In this document: positions 1 through 12,300 of the stretch, one piece after another
Numbering within the stretch: the stretch's first letter is position 1
Layout: each line of letters opens with the position of its first letter
DNA from: Branchiostoma floridae
Lineage: Eukaryota > Chordata > Leptocardii > Amphioxiformes > Branchiostomatidae
Length of the DNA stretch: 43,525 bases
NCBI RefSeq assembly: GCF_000003815.2
Contig: NC_049997.1
Span: forward strand, 17,072,984 to 17,116,508
Direction of reading: 5' to 3'
Made by a program: the position numbers and the translations under genes
Notes under the pieces: model-generated
Told to the model about the DNA's origin: nothing
The model's database searches: none
Seen by the model: the letters and a program-made list of their open reading frames with translations, nothing else

Positions 1-194
1 CTTTTAGTAGTACATGGGTTGTTTCTTTTGCCAAATAAAGTGTTAAGATACATTTTGTACACTTCTTTTAACTTCAGTATAGTTTAAAAAGTATATCTGC
101 ATGAAGACAAGTACATTTACAATGTCATATAGTTGATTACAGCTACCATTTTCTACATCATTTCACTACATGCAGTCCTATTGTTCCCCCACAG

Positions 195-303
195 GTGTAC
201 GTGTTACCCCCCAGTGATATACAGTTCCTACCTTCACCTGTGGAAGCTGAGATTGGCACAACGCTGGACCTGCCTCTGGCTCTGTTTGCAGACCTTTCTC
301 AAA
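195..303 (+). CDS. NUP210: NUP210 exon w1
   Basis: Acceptor cccccacag, donor gtaaga. It reads in frame from the first base (VYVLPPSDIQFLPSPVE, then a GTTLDLPLALFADLSQ stretch) and leaves one base over. It is the first exon in the window; the 5' part of the gene is outside. Confidence 0.88.
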
Positions 304-3300
304 GTAAGATGCTCGTTTATATACACTCAGGCTATCATTGGATGGGCTGACAACTCCTACTTTGCAGCCAGGGGCTGAATTGTGAGGAGCTTACAATAGG
401 CTGGGTTTGATTGCAAGGGTCTGGAGTGGCTGCCATTCGACACTAACTCAGGTGACCTCAATACGACAGTAATTGCCCCATGGGAACTAAGGTTTTGAAC
501 CACTCACACCGTCATCTGGCACAATCGGCAAGGTTTTCGATTCGTAACTCAGGGGTTCTGGGTTTGAATCCATTGATGTGCCACCAATCTTGTGCCCTTG
601 AGAAAGGCACTTTACACGACTTTCCTCACTTTACTCAGGTGAAAATGAGTACATTGCTTCGGTCAGGGCCGTCCCTTGGATAGGACGTTTTAAATGGAGG
701 TCCTGTGTTTGAGGAGAGCCACACCTCAAGCACGTAAAAAGACCCACCACACTTATCCCATAAGAGTAGTGTGTATGTGGATCAAATAAATCTGTCCCGA
801 TATGCAGCTTGTACTAAAGGGTTAATGCCCCGGCCCGAGGTGTATATGGTGAGATAATCCCTGGTCAGGTGCGATAACAACAGAATAAACCACAGAGTGA
901 GCGTNNNNNNNNNNNNNNNNNNNNNNNNNNNNNNNNNNNNNNNNNNNNNNNNNNNNNNNNNNNNNNNNNNNNNNNNNNNNNNNNNNNNNNNNNNNNNNNN
1001 NNNNGATCCCACCTGCCTGGCCTGAATCTACGTGTTATGGCGTCATAACCAACGTGAAACGGGGCCTTCTGATTGGTCCGCGGCGCCTGGCTATATGATA
1101 ATATTCATTACAAACCTGGTGTGTTATGCCATAAGGTGGTTCACCGGATATGCAATACGAATCAAGAAGATCAGTGGCATTTGAACCCAGGACCTCTGAA
1201 ATGTGAAATTTGAATGTGTAAGTGACTTTAAGTACAGTTCTTTGTTCTTACCAGACCCCAGAGTGCTGCACCACTATGATGACTGTAGACTACTCAAGAT
1301 GGAATTCAAGTTCAGCGACAAGGCAGTCTTCCAACTTGTAGAAGGTATGGAATATTTATGTTAGCTAACTTTTTAGCTTCTCAACTTCTCAACTGTTAAG
1401 GACTGATCCATTTGTACTCCACGAGATACATTTTGTACAGTCTGGACCGTTTTTTTAAGGTTTTGAAGTACATACATGTATTAATACATAAAATTTTTCC
1501 TGACCACCCCTCCTGAAAATGGAATAGCCCTTGCAGGGCTCAAAATACCACCTGTATATGCAGGTTAGTGCAGGTAAATTGGAGCTGTGCAGGTATTTCT
1601 GGTGTTTACCTGCACCTAACCTGCACTGGTCCATGTACTGGATTTTATACATAAATGTCCTATGATGTAAGTGTGTGTGGATTGTTATTATCTGTATTGA
1701 CTGTTACCACCTATAGGGAATAAAAGAAAAATTAGAAATGGTTCCTGAACAATTTTAGTATGATCCATACTTCCTAAATTCAGAGTGGTGTAGGTAAAAT
1801 TTGTCTGGTGCAGGTAATTTTCGATGTTACGTGCACCCGTGCAGGTTTGCAAAAAAAAGTATTTCGAGCGCTGCCTTGTATTAAACCCTTGTCTCCACCC
1901 TAACCCCCTCCAGGTGCAACAGCTGTGGAATCTCCTGTGAACACCAGCTGCAGAGCAGTGCAGGTGAAGGCACTGACCCAGGGCCACACCCAGCTCACAG
2001 CTTCATACAGACATGCGTCTGTCAACCTACAGGCAACAGTTACCATTGCAGCATACAACCCACTAAAAGTAAGAATATACATCGGCTTGTTGTAGTACAT
2101 TTCCCTTGAACCACCCTCGCAAAGCTCAGTCACATAGTAGACACTTTTCTATTGTGATTCCAATGTATGACTGCCAATAGCCAGCCTGTTGTCTGCTATG
2201 CTCTCCTCATAGGAGTAATTGATTACCATGAAACTCATGAGAAACACATTGGCATGACAGTCTCTAATTGGCGATAAGAAAACCTTTCAGATATATATCC
2301 TCCAAAGCAAACATAAAGAACCCTCTGACTAGGGAAAAAGGAAAGATATCTCCTCTTCTGCTGAGTTTTTTCTCCGTGTGTTTCCACTGAGTTTTGACTA
2401 TTGAACTGAGCTTAATTCCATCAGAAATCANNNNNNNNNNNNNNNNNNNNNNNNNNNNNNNNNNNNNNNNNNNNNNNNNNNNNNNNNNNNNNNNNNNNNN
2501 NNNNNNNNNNNNNNNNNNNNNNNNNNNNNNNNNNNNNATTACCTAGTTTTGTACATTGGTATCTCATAATATGTGTGTTTGATATGTTTTGCCTTGTTAT
2601 TTTGCAGCCTGTAGACCCAGAGGATATAGCTGTGGTGGCCATTGGTTCATCTAAAGATGTGGTGTTCCAAGGGGGACCTCTTCCCTGGGTGTTGGATACA
2701 TCCAAATATCACCCCAGAGGTACTTTTATGTTGTTATTGTTGGGCCTTGATTTATTGTCAATAAAAGGCTTTTTACCTCCTGTATGAAAAGGGAGGTATT
2801 GTTTTCGGTTTGTTTGTTTGTCTTGGTATGTGTGTGATGGAGGAAGAGAGTCATGTGCATCCGTGCAACCAGCACCCCCGGATGATGATGATGATGATGA
2901 TGGTGTGTGTGCAAGTTTGTTACAACTGACCCAAGTTCAAGGTTGACAATAATGAACAAAACATGAAATTCACAAAAAGTAAAGATTTAATGGATGTATC
3001 GGATTTTCAATTTCTTGTTGTGTTTTGTGTATTGAGCACATTCTATATCTGTATCTATATAGCCCCTATAACCGCCCTTCGGCGTAACACACCAGCTTCG
3101 CAGGCACGCGGCGCGGCAGCAGCTGGTTATATTAAAATTGAAATCAGCCTGTCAAGCTTCTAAGTATCAATTTTGTTCTGACTTACAAGTTACAGTGTAT
3201 TTCATGTTTTGTATCAGCTAATCATTATGTTTTATTCTTTCTTCTGTATCCTATGTGCAGCACTGGGTGAGAAGAATGCACTAGTCTCTATAGACCATGT

Positions 3301-6300
3301 TCCTTCTTATGGAGGCCAGAGTGAGTATTCTGCTCTTCTCCTTGTAAACCTTTTTGTATAACTTTAATAAAAGATACACAGGTTTTAGATGCAATAGTTG
3401 TACAATGTATAACATGATACATTAAGTTTTTTTTTTTAAATTTATACATTAAACCCCTAACACATATGGCCGACTATGCCCTCTTGACTTTTAAGTTTTG
3501 CAGACTATGGTCGGGGGTTAGTCATGGTCAATGTCATCCGTAGTTTGAATTTGGTCAGTGAGGTTGCCTACAAGTCCAGGGTTTTCTCTAAAAAAGGGAA
3601 AGAAATGTGCTGCACCCCATGCTGTAACCATACACAGGGGGCAGACCATTTGACAAGCATTAAGTTCAGATTGACCAGATGGGCTTTTAGGTCACATGTG
3701 GCCACAGTCTTCAATCGTGACCTGTCTTGAGAGTCAGTGTTATTTTGGATTCCTGAAATTTGAATGTGTGACAGAGACTGGACCTTGATTGATAATTACT
3801 TCTGCTATCTTGTGTGTGTGTTGTGTGTGATATACCCCTTAGAATACGTGAGTTTGGAAAATTCTACCACTACCAAACCAACCAGTGCCATATCAGGTAT
3901 TTGCTTTGCCTGAAGTTTCTTGCACTTTGACATCTGATCACTAGATGGCTCTTCTACCACCTTAGTAGAATGGCGTTCCCTCATGACTGTATCTATTTGT
4001 TTCATTGCAGAAAATCTTCACATCTTCCGAGTGTTGTGTAAAGATCTTGGGGATCAGGTAAAAATACTTGTTATTCACTGATTCAAACAGTGCAACTTTC
4101 AAGTAATAGTAAATTTTCAATTTAATGTTTTATGGGTAAAATTCTTTCAATGAATAAACAAACAAACAGAAAAATATGTCAAGAAAGCCACCTGAAGTTT
4201 TATATAAAAAGAAGGTGAAAATTGAAAAATACCTTGCTTTAGTAAAACAGTCTTTGATCTTGTAAGAAAACTTAATCGTGTGCATGTTTATCAAAGAATG
4301 TTAAAACCTTAGAGCAAATAGTGTAAAGACGATAACTAAAACACAAAATGTTCATATATTGATATACTTATTCATCTACATATAAGTATATAAATATATC
4401 AATATTTAGAGGTACTAGCTTAATGCCTTTGGACTTGTTTGTGTAGTTACTTTCGAAAGTCGCTTTACTTTTCTTAACGAATGTGTGAATAAATATTTTC
4501 TCTTTTCTATGTTTTCTCTCCCTTAGACCCTAACCTCTACAGTTGCAAATGGCCCAACCGCAAAGAACCAGTTTCCAGCTTCGGCCCGAGCGACAGTCCA
4601 GTTCTCGTGTGCGGTCCCCACCTCGCTCCAACTGTACCCAGTTCTCAAATATCCTCAGTCAGATGTGCCCTGTCCCATCACTCCAGAGTCAGGACAGCAG
4701 GTAAGGTCAGAGTTTGTGAAAGAAGGACTAAAAGAGCCTCCTGAATCTAACAGTTCTCTAGCTCCTCATATACTACTTACCAGATGAGCCTCCTAAAACA
4801 TAATAGCTCTCAGTTCCTTGTATACCACTAAATAGGACACAGTTCTCAGATATCCTCAGTCAGACCTTCCCTACCCCATTACACCAGTGTCAGGACAACA
4901 GGTGAGGTCAAGGGTTGTGAAGAGAAAAGAACTAGATGAGCCTTCTAAAACAAGATAGCTGTCTAGTTCCATGTATACTACTAATTAGATTGTAACCAGT
5001 CCTTAGATATCCTCACTCAGACGTGCCCTGTCCCATCACACCAGTCAGGATAAGAGGTGAGGTCAAAGGTTGTGAAAGAAGGACTGGATGAGCCTCCTAA
5101 AACATGATAGCTCTCTGGTTCCCTGTATACTACTAAGTAGTACCCAGTTCTCAGATATCCGCAGTCAGATGTGCCCTGTCCTATAACACCAGTCAGGACA
5201 ACAGGTGAGGTAAAAGGTGGTGAAAATAAAGAGCTAGATGAGGTGGGGTGGTATTGGGGTGGCTGCAGTGAAGGTGTACTGAAATAAAACCATTTTTTCT
5301 TGTTGAACCAAACAAAAAATTGGTGGACTGGACTTTGGACCGATTACAAAATGGACAAATTATACTGGCAGGCGTTCTATAAGTGTTGCTTACATGAAGA
5401 TAGGATTTTGAAATGACAGTGGAAGTCAACCACTAAACCAAACAGATTCCTTTGTAGCAAAATGGACCATTGTTTTGAGTATCCCCCATTCACAAGTTTT
5501 CACACCAATTAGGTCCAGGTTCAGGTCGGACCTGGACCTCTGGCCCTGGACTGTACCTGTAGCTGAATTTTTCTGTACCTGACTACCCACCCCTAGCTAC
5601 AATTTTGTGGCCTAAGTATTGTTTTTAAACAGATGATGAATTCTATAAGAAGCTATGTGTTGAAATTAAGGAGAAACTATTCGGAAGAGGCCATTTCATA
5701 ATTTTTAAGGCTATTGTAATACATTTTGTATCTAATTTTGATGCATGGTTTTTGTACATGTAAGCCCAGGATATTTTTCTAAATTGAATTAGATTTGATT
5801 TATGATCCCACATCTAGATCCCAGTGCACAACTATGAATACCTGGATGTGGATGTTGTTGTCACCGACGGCAACGGGAGACACTTTGACAACTTCTCCTC
5901 ATTGGCCATCGCCTGGGAAACCAGTGACCAATCACTGGCCGACTTTGTCAGCCCCACCACCTCCATAAGAGAGATTCATGGGCAAGGAAAATACACTGGA
6001 CATAAAGTTCTCACGTGTAAGTAAAATAAAGATCATCACAATAATATGACAAGTAACTGACTATGTCCCTAGCACAGTAATGAGAAAAAAATGTATACAA
6101 ATAAAAAAAAGACTCTCTAAATGATGAGCCTTTTTATTGTTTTATTTATGTGTACCAGTACACAGGAAAACTGGACCTGAAAAAAATCAGTGAACCGGAT
6201 GTTGGACCGGTTCGAAAATGAACAGATTATTCTGGCATGCGTTCACATGTTTTTTTGGGTTACAAGAAAAGAACAAGAGCGAAGTAGAGAAGAGTTGATA

Positions 6301-9300
6301 GGGCTTCTAGAGTCAATTATTGTCTAAAGCAGAGGCAGTTAGTGTTGTTTACATGACTCAGATAGGACTTTAAAACGTCAGTGGACATCGGATACTCTAC
6401 CAAACTTAATCCTTTGTTGTGAAATGGACCATTGTTTTGTGTATCGCCCATTCACAAGTTTTCACAGACAGTTAGGTCCAGGTTCTGGTCCGGACCTGGA
6501 CCTGATCTGATCCTCTGGACCTGAACCATACCTGTACCTGAATTTTCTGTACCCATCTCTAATATATACCCATGTATACACATCCCAGCCATGCAGACAG
6601 TCGTGCCAAAGAGAAAGCGAGGTTCCATGACCATCACGGGAGCCATCCAAGGATACAACAAGCACTTCTTCCAGTACCATGGGATCAAGATCGCAACTGA
6701 TCTCAGTCCCAGGATCAGCAGCAGCCTGGATCTCCTATTGGTGGATGACGTAAAGTTAGCACCAGATTCGGTGTCCATTTTCAACCATCCATCCAACAAG
6801 GTAATGATATCAGAGTAGGTTTTGAGAGTTAGCTGGAGTTTAGTGTTAACTAGCTAAAGTTTAGTGTTAACTGGAATTGAAAAGATTGCATTCTCTAGAA
6901 TTTTTAAAGTTAAGTGCTAACTAGAATTCATGATTCAGTGTAAACTAAAATCAATAAATTTAGAGTTAACTAGAGTTGATGAATCTAGTGTTAACTAGAA
7001 TTGAGAAGATAGTGTTCTCTGGAATCGATACATATAGTGCTTACTTGTGTAAATTAGAATCAATAAGTTTATTGTTAACTATAATTGATTAACTAGGACT
7101 GATAAGTTGAGTGCTAAATAAAATTGTTCGAGCTAGAATTGAAAACTTAATAAATCTTTTCCCTTTTATTTAACATGCAAAGTTACAAAGTTTTAATGAA
7201 CTATTTTTTTCAGAAAAAAATCTTTCGGAAAAGAGTGTTTTTGGCGATACCTCAGAGGTGGAGGTATTTCTTACAATATCATGTCTTTTTCCACAGGTCC
7301 AGATTGTAGTAAGTGGAGGGTCTGGCCACTTCCATGTGGAGCCAAGCGACAGCAGAATCTCTCAGGTCTTCTACAACGACAAAACCAGAAGTATTGAGGT
7401 GACTGAAGTTTCTGTTTGACGTCTAAGTTGCTTTCAACTTCGAATGGCATAAATTGTAATATGCATTACCTTATTTAGTATCATACCAACAGTTGGTTGC
7501 CCTAAATGAGGATAGAAACAATAAGTAACTCTTTGTCATGTAGTAATACTGTAAATTCTTTTGCTTTTGTTGCACTTAAAGTTCAGTGATTGTCAAGAGT
7601 TTACAGTATCTTTTATTCCGTAGATGAAAAATACAGTTTAGTAATAAGACACTGGAAGTCACAACATACATTGGTTTGCTGTGTTAAAGTTACAATTACT
7701 TAAAATATTGGAAAAAATTTTGAAGTTTTCAGTTGTTGTCGCCTGAATACAAAAATATTCAAGTTGACCGTAAATGATTCTTGTTTTTTGTTTTTTTACT
7801 CTACCCCAGGTTGTTCCAGTAGACAACGGTGCTCTGACCTTGACCGTACATGACCTCTGTCTGGAGATGCCCCGCCCTGCCCGCGCTGTCATATACATCT
7901 CAGGTGTAGAGGTCATAGAGGTCAAAATGGTGGACAAGGTAATTTTTCTTTGTAGGTCTCAAAATGCTTTGCATACCTGTGCCAGAGCATTCAATGTTTC
8001 TGTTATGTTGTTACTATAGGGGTAGGTACCGGTATGAAAATTTAGAAAATTTAGGTCCAGATTCGGTCCAGGTCTAGAGGAACAGATTCAGGTCTGGACC
8101 TGAACCAGGACATAATGGGTGATATTTAAAACAGTGGTCACAACAGTTCACTACAAAGGAATGTGCTTGATGTATCCAACTTCTACAAGCACTTTGAAAT
8201 CCTATCTTCATGTAAACAACTCTAACTGCTTCTGTTAACTTAGACCAAGTTTGACTGTTTTATAAGAATGACTACCAGCTCTCCTCTTCTTCACACTGTT
8301 ATTTACTAGAGCCCCCAAAACTGTGAATGCCTGCCAATATAATTTATTTATTTTCTAATTGGTCCAAAATTCAGCCTACTGATTTTTTTCAAAGAAAAAA
8401 GAAAAAAACGGTTTTGTACTACCCACCCCAAGGTGTTACCTATGTGAGCCAATCATTTTATGTGTGCCATGATTCTTTTTATGAACATGCTTATAAATCA
8501 GATAATATCTCTTTTACCCGAAGGTACAACTCTACAACGTGATCCGTGCGGATGTTCGTGTCCTGGACTCTAGCGGAGAGCCTCTTGCTGCGTCTGTTTT
8601 CCCACTTATGAACCTCACCCCACACCCTGCTACAGGCATCATCAGTGTAAGGTATGTATCATTGATTTCAAGCATTGGTGTTAGTAATAGCTACATGTTC
8701 GTGTAGATGTATTTGTTACATTATTTTATTCTGCAGTTCCTGTTAGTATCACTAGGAGATGCACATGTACAAGTTAACAGCATGATAAGGTCTCACATTA
8801 GGCAAATTGCCAAATGTTTTGATTTTTTGTTTTAGGAAGTAGTGAACATGTGCAGGAATATATATTATGATATGTCTCCCAAAATGTCGGGAAAAGAAAT
8901 CAAATCCAAAAGCATCCGTTTTAGATTAGAAGAAGTGCCTCTTGATTACTTCATTTCCTTTCATGTTCATTTCATTATAATTGTATACTTATACTTATAA
9001 TATATTTAAACCGTATTATTTCATCATTGTAGTTCCATGTATGCAGTGTGTACTTGCAATAAGCCTTTGGGGATGAATTTTCGATAAAGATAATATTATT
9101 ATTAAGGTCCTCAAATCTGTTTTTTTGTCAGTTTGACTAGAAGGAGCAAAAGGCAGTATGGGTAATGTGATGAAGTTTGCCATCTCCGATTGCCTAGTTG
9201 GCTTTTGCAGGAATATCCATTGTATCTTTTGTTCCAGACCGGACCCAAAGCTTGCAGCGGACCCGTACACGGTACGATATGAGGTGAAAGGTGACGCCCT

Positions 9301-12300
9301 GGGCCACACCACGCTCTCGTTCCAGGCTAGCGCCAAGTCCGGAGAAACCATCAGCAGTCTGCCAATGAATGTACAGGTAAGGAAGTGTAATACATTTGTA
9401 AGTTACTGAAGGTTTGGTCAAAACTCATACTTAGTGACATACAAACATGTAAGGACCATCTTGCTGACTTTTTTATGGATTATTTTTCCCACTGACCTAA
9501 GTGTTATTTTGAGTGCATGATGGTCTATATAACTATTGAACTAACTTCAATAAAATTGCACCTTGTCTGGTCACTGGAAAAGAAGTTTAACTCTGGTATC
9601 GTGAAACCAGAGCTATTTCCAGGACCCATCAATACGTCTGTCCATCCCAGGGTGGAAATTTGTTTGTTTGGACGGGCAAAAATTGCTCCCCTTCCATTCA
9701 AAAATCTAAAATTATCGACATGAAAGTAACAACACAGACTCCCAAACAAGTGAGACAGGGAAAAATTCAAAGCTGCAGACAGCTCTGTGTGAAACTTTTT
9801 TTGGTTTTCATTTACTGGATTTTGTCTTAAAACTGTATTGTTTGTTGTCCCCCAACGACCTGGAGGTCAAGGGACTAGGTAGGTAGGTAGGTTTGTTGTA
9901 TTCAGAAAAAAATCATATTTTCTAATACATATCCAAGTCATGTAAAAATGTGTGAACTAAGATCTACTTGTAAGGATTTTGCAATTTTTTCTTTTCAGGT
10001 TTTCCCCCCACTGAAACTGAGCCCCAGAAACATCACCCTGATCATAGGAGAGGTGTTCCAGGTAGTGGCTATAGGAGGGCCTCAGCCACTGGCTGACATT
10101 GTCTACAGTATTGGGAACAGTGACATCGCTACAATAGGTAAACATAGAGAAATTACAATTATAAAGAACTGTTACGTAATACTAAATACAGTACCTGATT
10201 TTGGAAACAATCTAAAACCATATGTGTGAAACAAATGACAAATGCAGTGCAGTCAAACCAGTACATGTACTAGTGAACTCAACATTGTACATGTACATAA
10301 GGACCAACTGGCCAATGTGAACACTTTTTGGTGGTCCCTTAGATAATCTTTGCTAAAAACAGAAACATTAAGAATCCTGTCCATAGTGACAACATCAGCC
10401 TTCAGAATCAATTTGACAGTTTGACAGTTGAAGTTATGAACCAAAAGGAGTGGGTTTTTTTAATAGTAATAGCATCGTTCTGAACTTTTGATAGCACTAG
10501 TACTCCACCTGTCAATCTGTACTCATATTGTTTTAAGCAACTGTAGTAACATTTTTGAAAGAGCCAACTCAAGGATGTCATTAAGATTTCAAGACAAGTA
10601 CTGAGAATAGAAGGTTAAAGTGATTTCAGACATTTACCGGTACAATAAACAGTGGACCAAGGCTCAGTGTCCTGTCGTCAGGACTGCAACCCTTTCCAGT
10701 AGCTTGCATATTGGATACGCAACAACAGCTGGAATTCAAGCTGCTAAACCTCTTAGTCCAGATGCAGCAGTATTAAAAGCTAACCACTAAACTATGCAGG
10801 TACAGAGTTTTTTGCTAACCAATTTGTTGTACTTTCCACCCAGACAACAGCGGACTGATTGAAGCTGTGGCAGTTGGTGACACCGTCGTAACAGGCGTGG
10901 CACAAACTGAAGACCCGGAGAGCCGTGCGACCATTACGTGCTCCCAGGACCAGGTGTTTGTATACGTGGTTCGACTGACCGGTGTGAAAATACACGCTCC
11001 TCTCAACAGGATACAAACTGGGGCAAAGGTAAACTCATTACCTCAATGAAGACGGAGATACCGTAAATGCAAAAATGTTTGCGGTGCTTTTTGCTGTGAA
11101 CTCAAAACCACAACGAATTTTTTTTCCATGACAGTATGTGACTGCAGTCTATGGCGCTACCGTGAACTCAAAACCACCGCAAACACTCCATTTTCCTGCA
11201 ATCGCGAATTTGAATCCCCGCAAACTTAAATGCATTTACAGTATTGTTTAGATATTTGTTTGTCTTGGAGTGAGTTTCCAGTGATGAGAATATTGCATGT
11301 AAGGTGGAAGTGGTGTAAGAGGATACTTGGAGAATTGGAGGTATGGTTTGGCTCATTTTTGGGATATTCAATGTTAAAGACACTACTTTTCAGATTTACC
11401 TTCTGTTGGTAACCATTATGTTGATTTTGAACTATAACTTAAGTGTTTGAGAAGTGTAAAAGTGGAAAGTATAATATGATAACAAAGTTTTATTCAACAC
11501 AAACTAAGTTAAGACCAAGCTGATGTTTTGGTGACCGTCTGTCACCTTCCACAGGGCATAACTGACTGGTTCTACTTCTACTGGTTGATAACAGCAAGAA
11601 CTAGCTGTATCTTATCCTGAATAGCCACCGCACAAGTCACAAACTATCTACATGTGCCAACATTTGGTAACATTGCACAATGCAAATAGACTTGGTGCAG
11701 AATGTATATGTGGCAAAGAACTGTACAATACATGGAAATATACTAATAGCAAGCTACATGTACTTTTGTAGCTGTAAGACTCAATTTTGGTGCAATAATT
11801 TCAACAGTTGCTAGGGAGCGCTTTTGATCCATACATTTCCATGTACATGTACATCTGTCCATTTTTCCACTCCTGCCTGTTGTGTCCAGATGCCACTGTA
11901 CGTGATGGGAGTCAACGAACACCAGACCCCCTTCACTTTCGGACACGCCATCCCTGGCCTCACCTTCCACTGGTCGCTAGGCAACAAGGACGTGATAGAC
12001 CTCCAACCTGTGTACAAGGAGGTAGGGAAAAATTCCAAGTCTTTGTTGTAAACTGGTGTTTTAGAATCTGAATTTCTTTGTTTGGATCAATTTTCAGCTT
12101 TTTCCAAAAATTAATTAAAAGTTTTCAAGCCTTCTGTAAATTGTACAAAGCAACAACAAAATGAGGAAAGATGTGCTGTAGAATGCAAAAAAAAATATCG
12201 GTTAAAGACTTAGTCTACATGTACTTATGTCATAGAATGGCAAGGTCAAAGCCAAGATGAAAGAAGAAGATGCAAAATAACAAAAATGCTGTGAAATAAC

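Noticed and set aside
481-904. Functional tRNA gene at the B-box-like motif near 569
   Set aside because: No cloverleaf or proper A box can be drawn; it fits a tRNA-derived SINE head.
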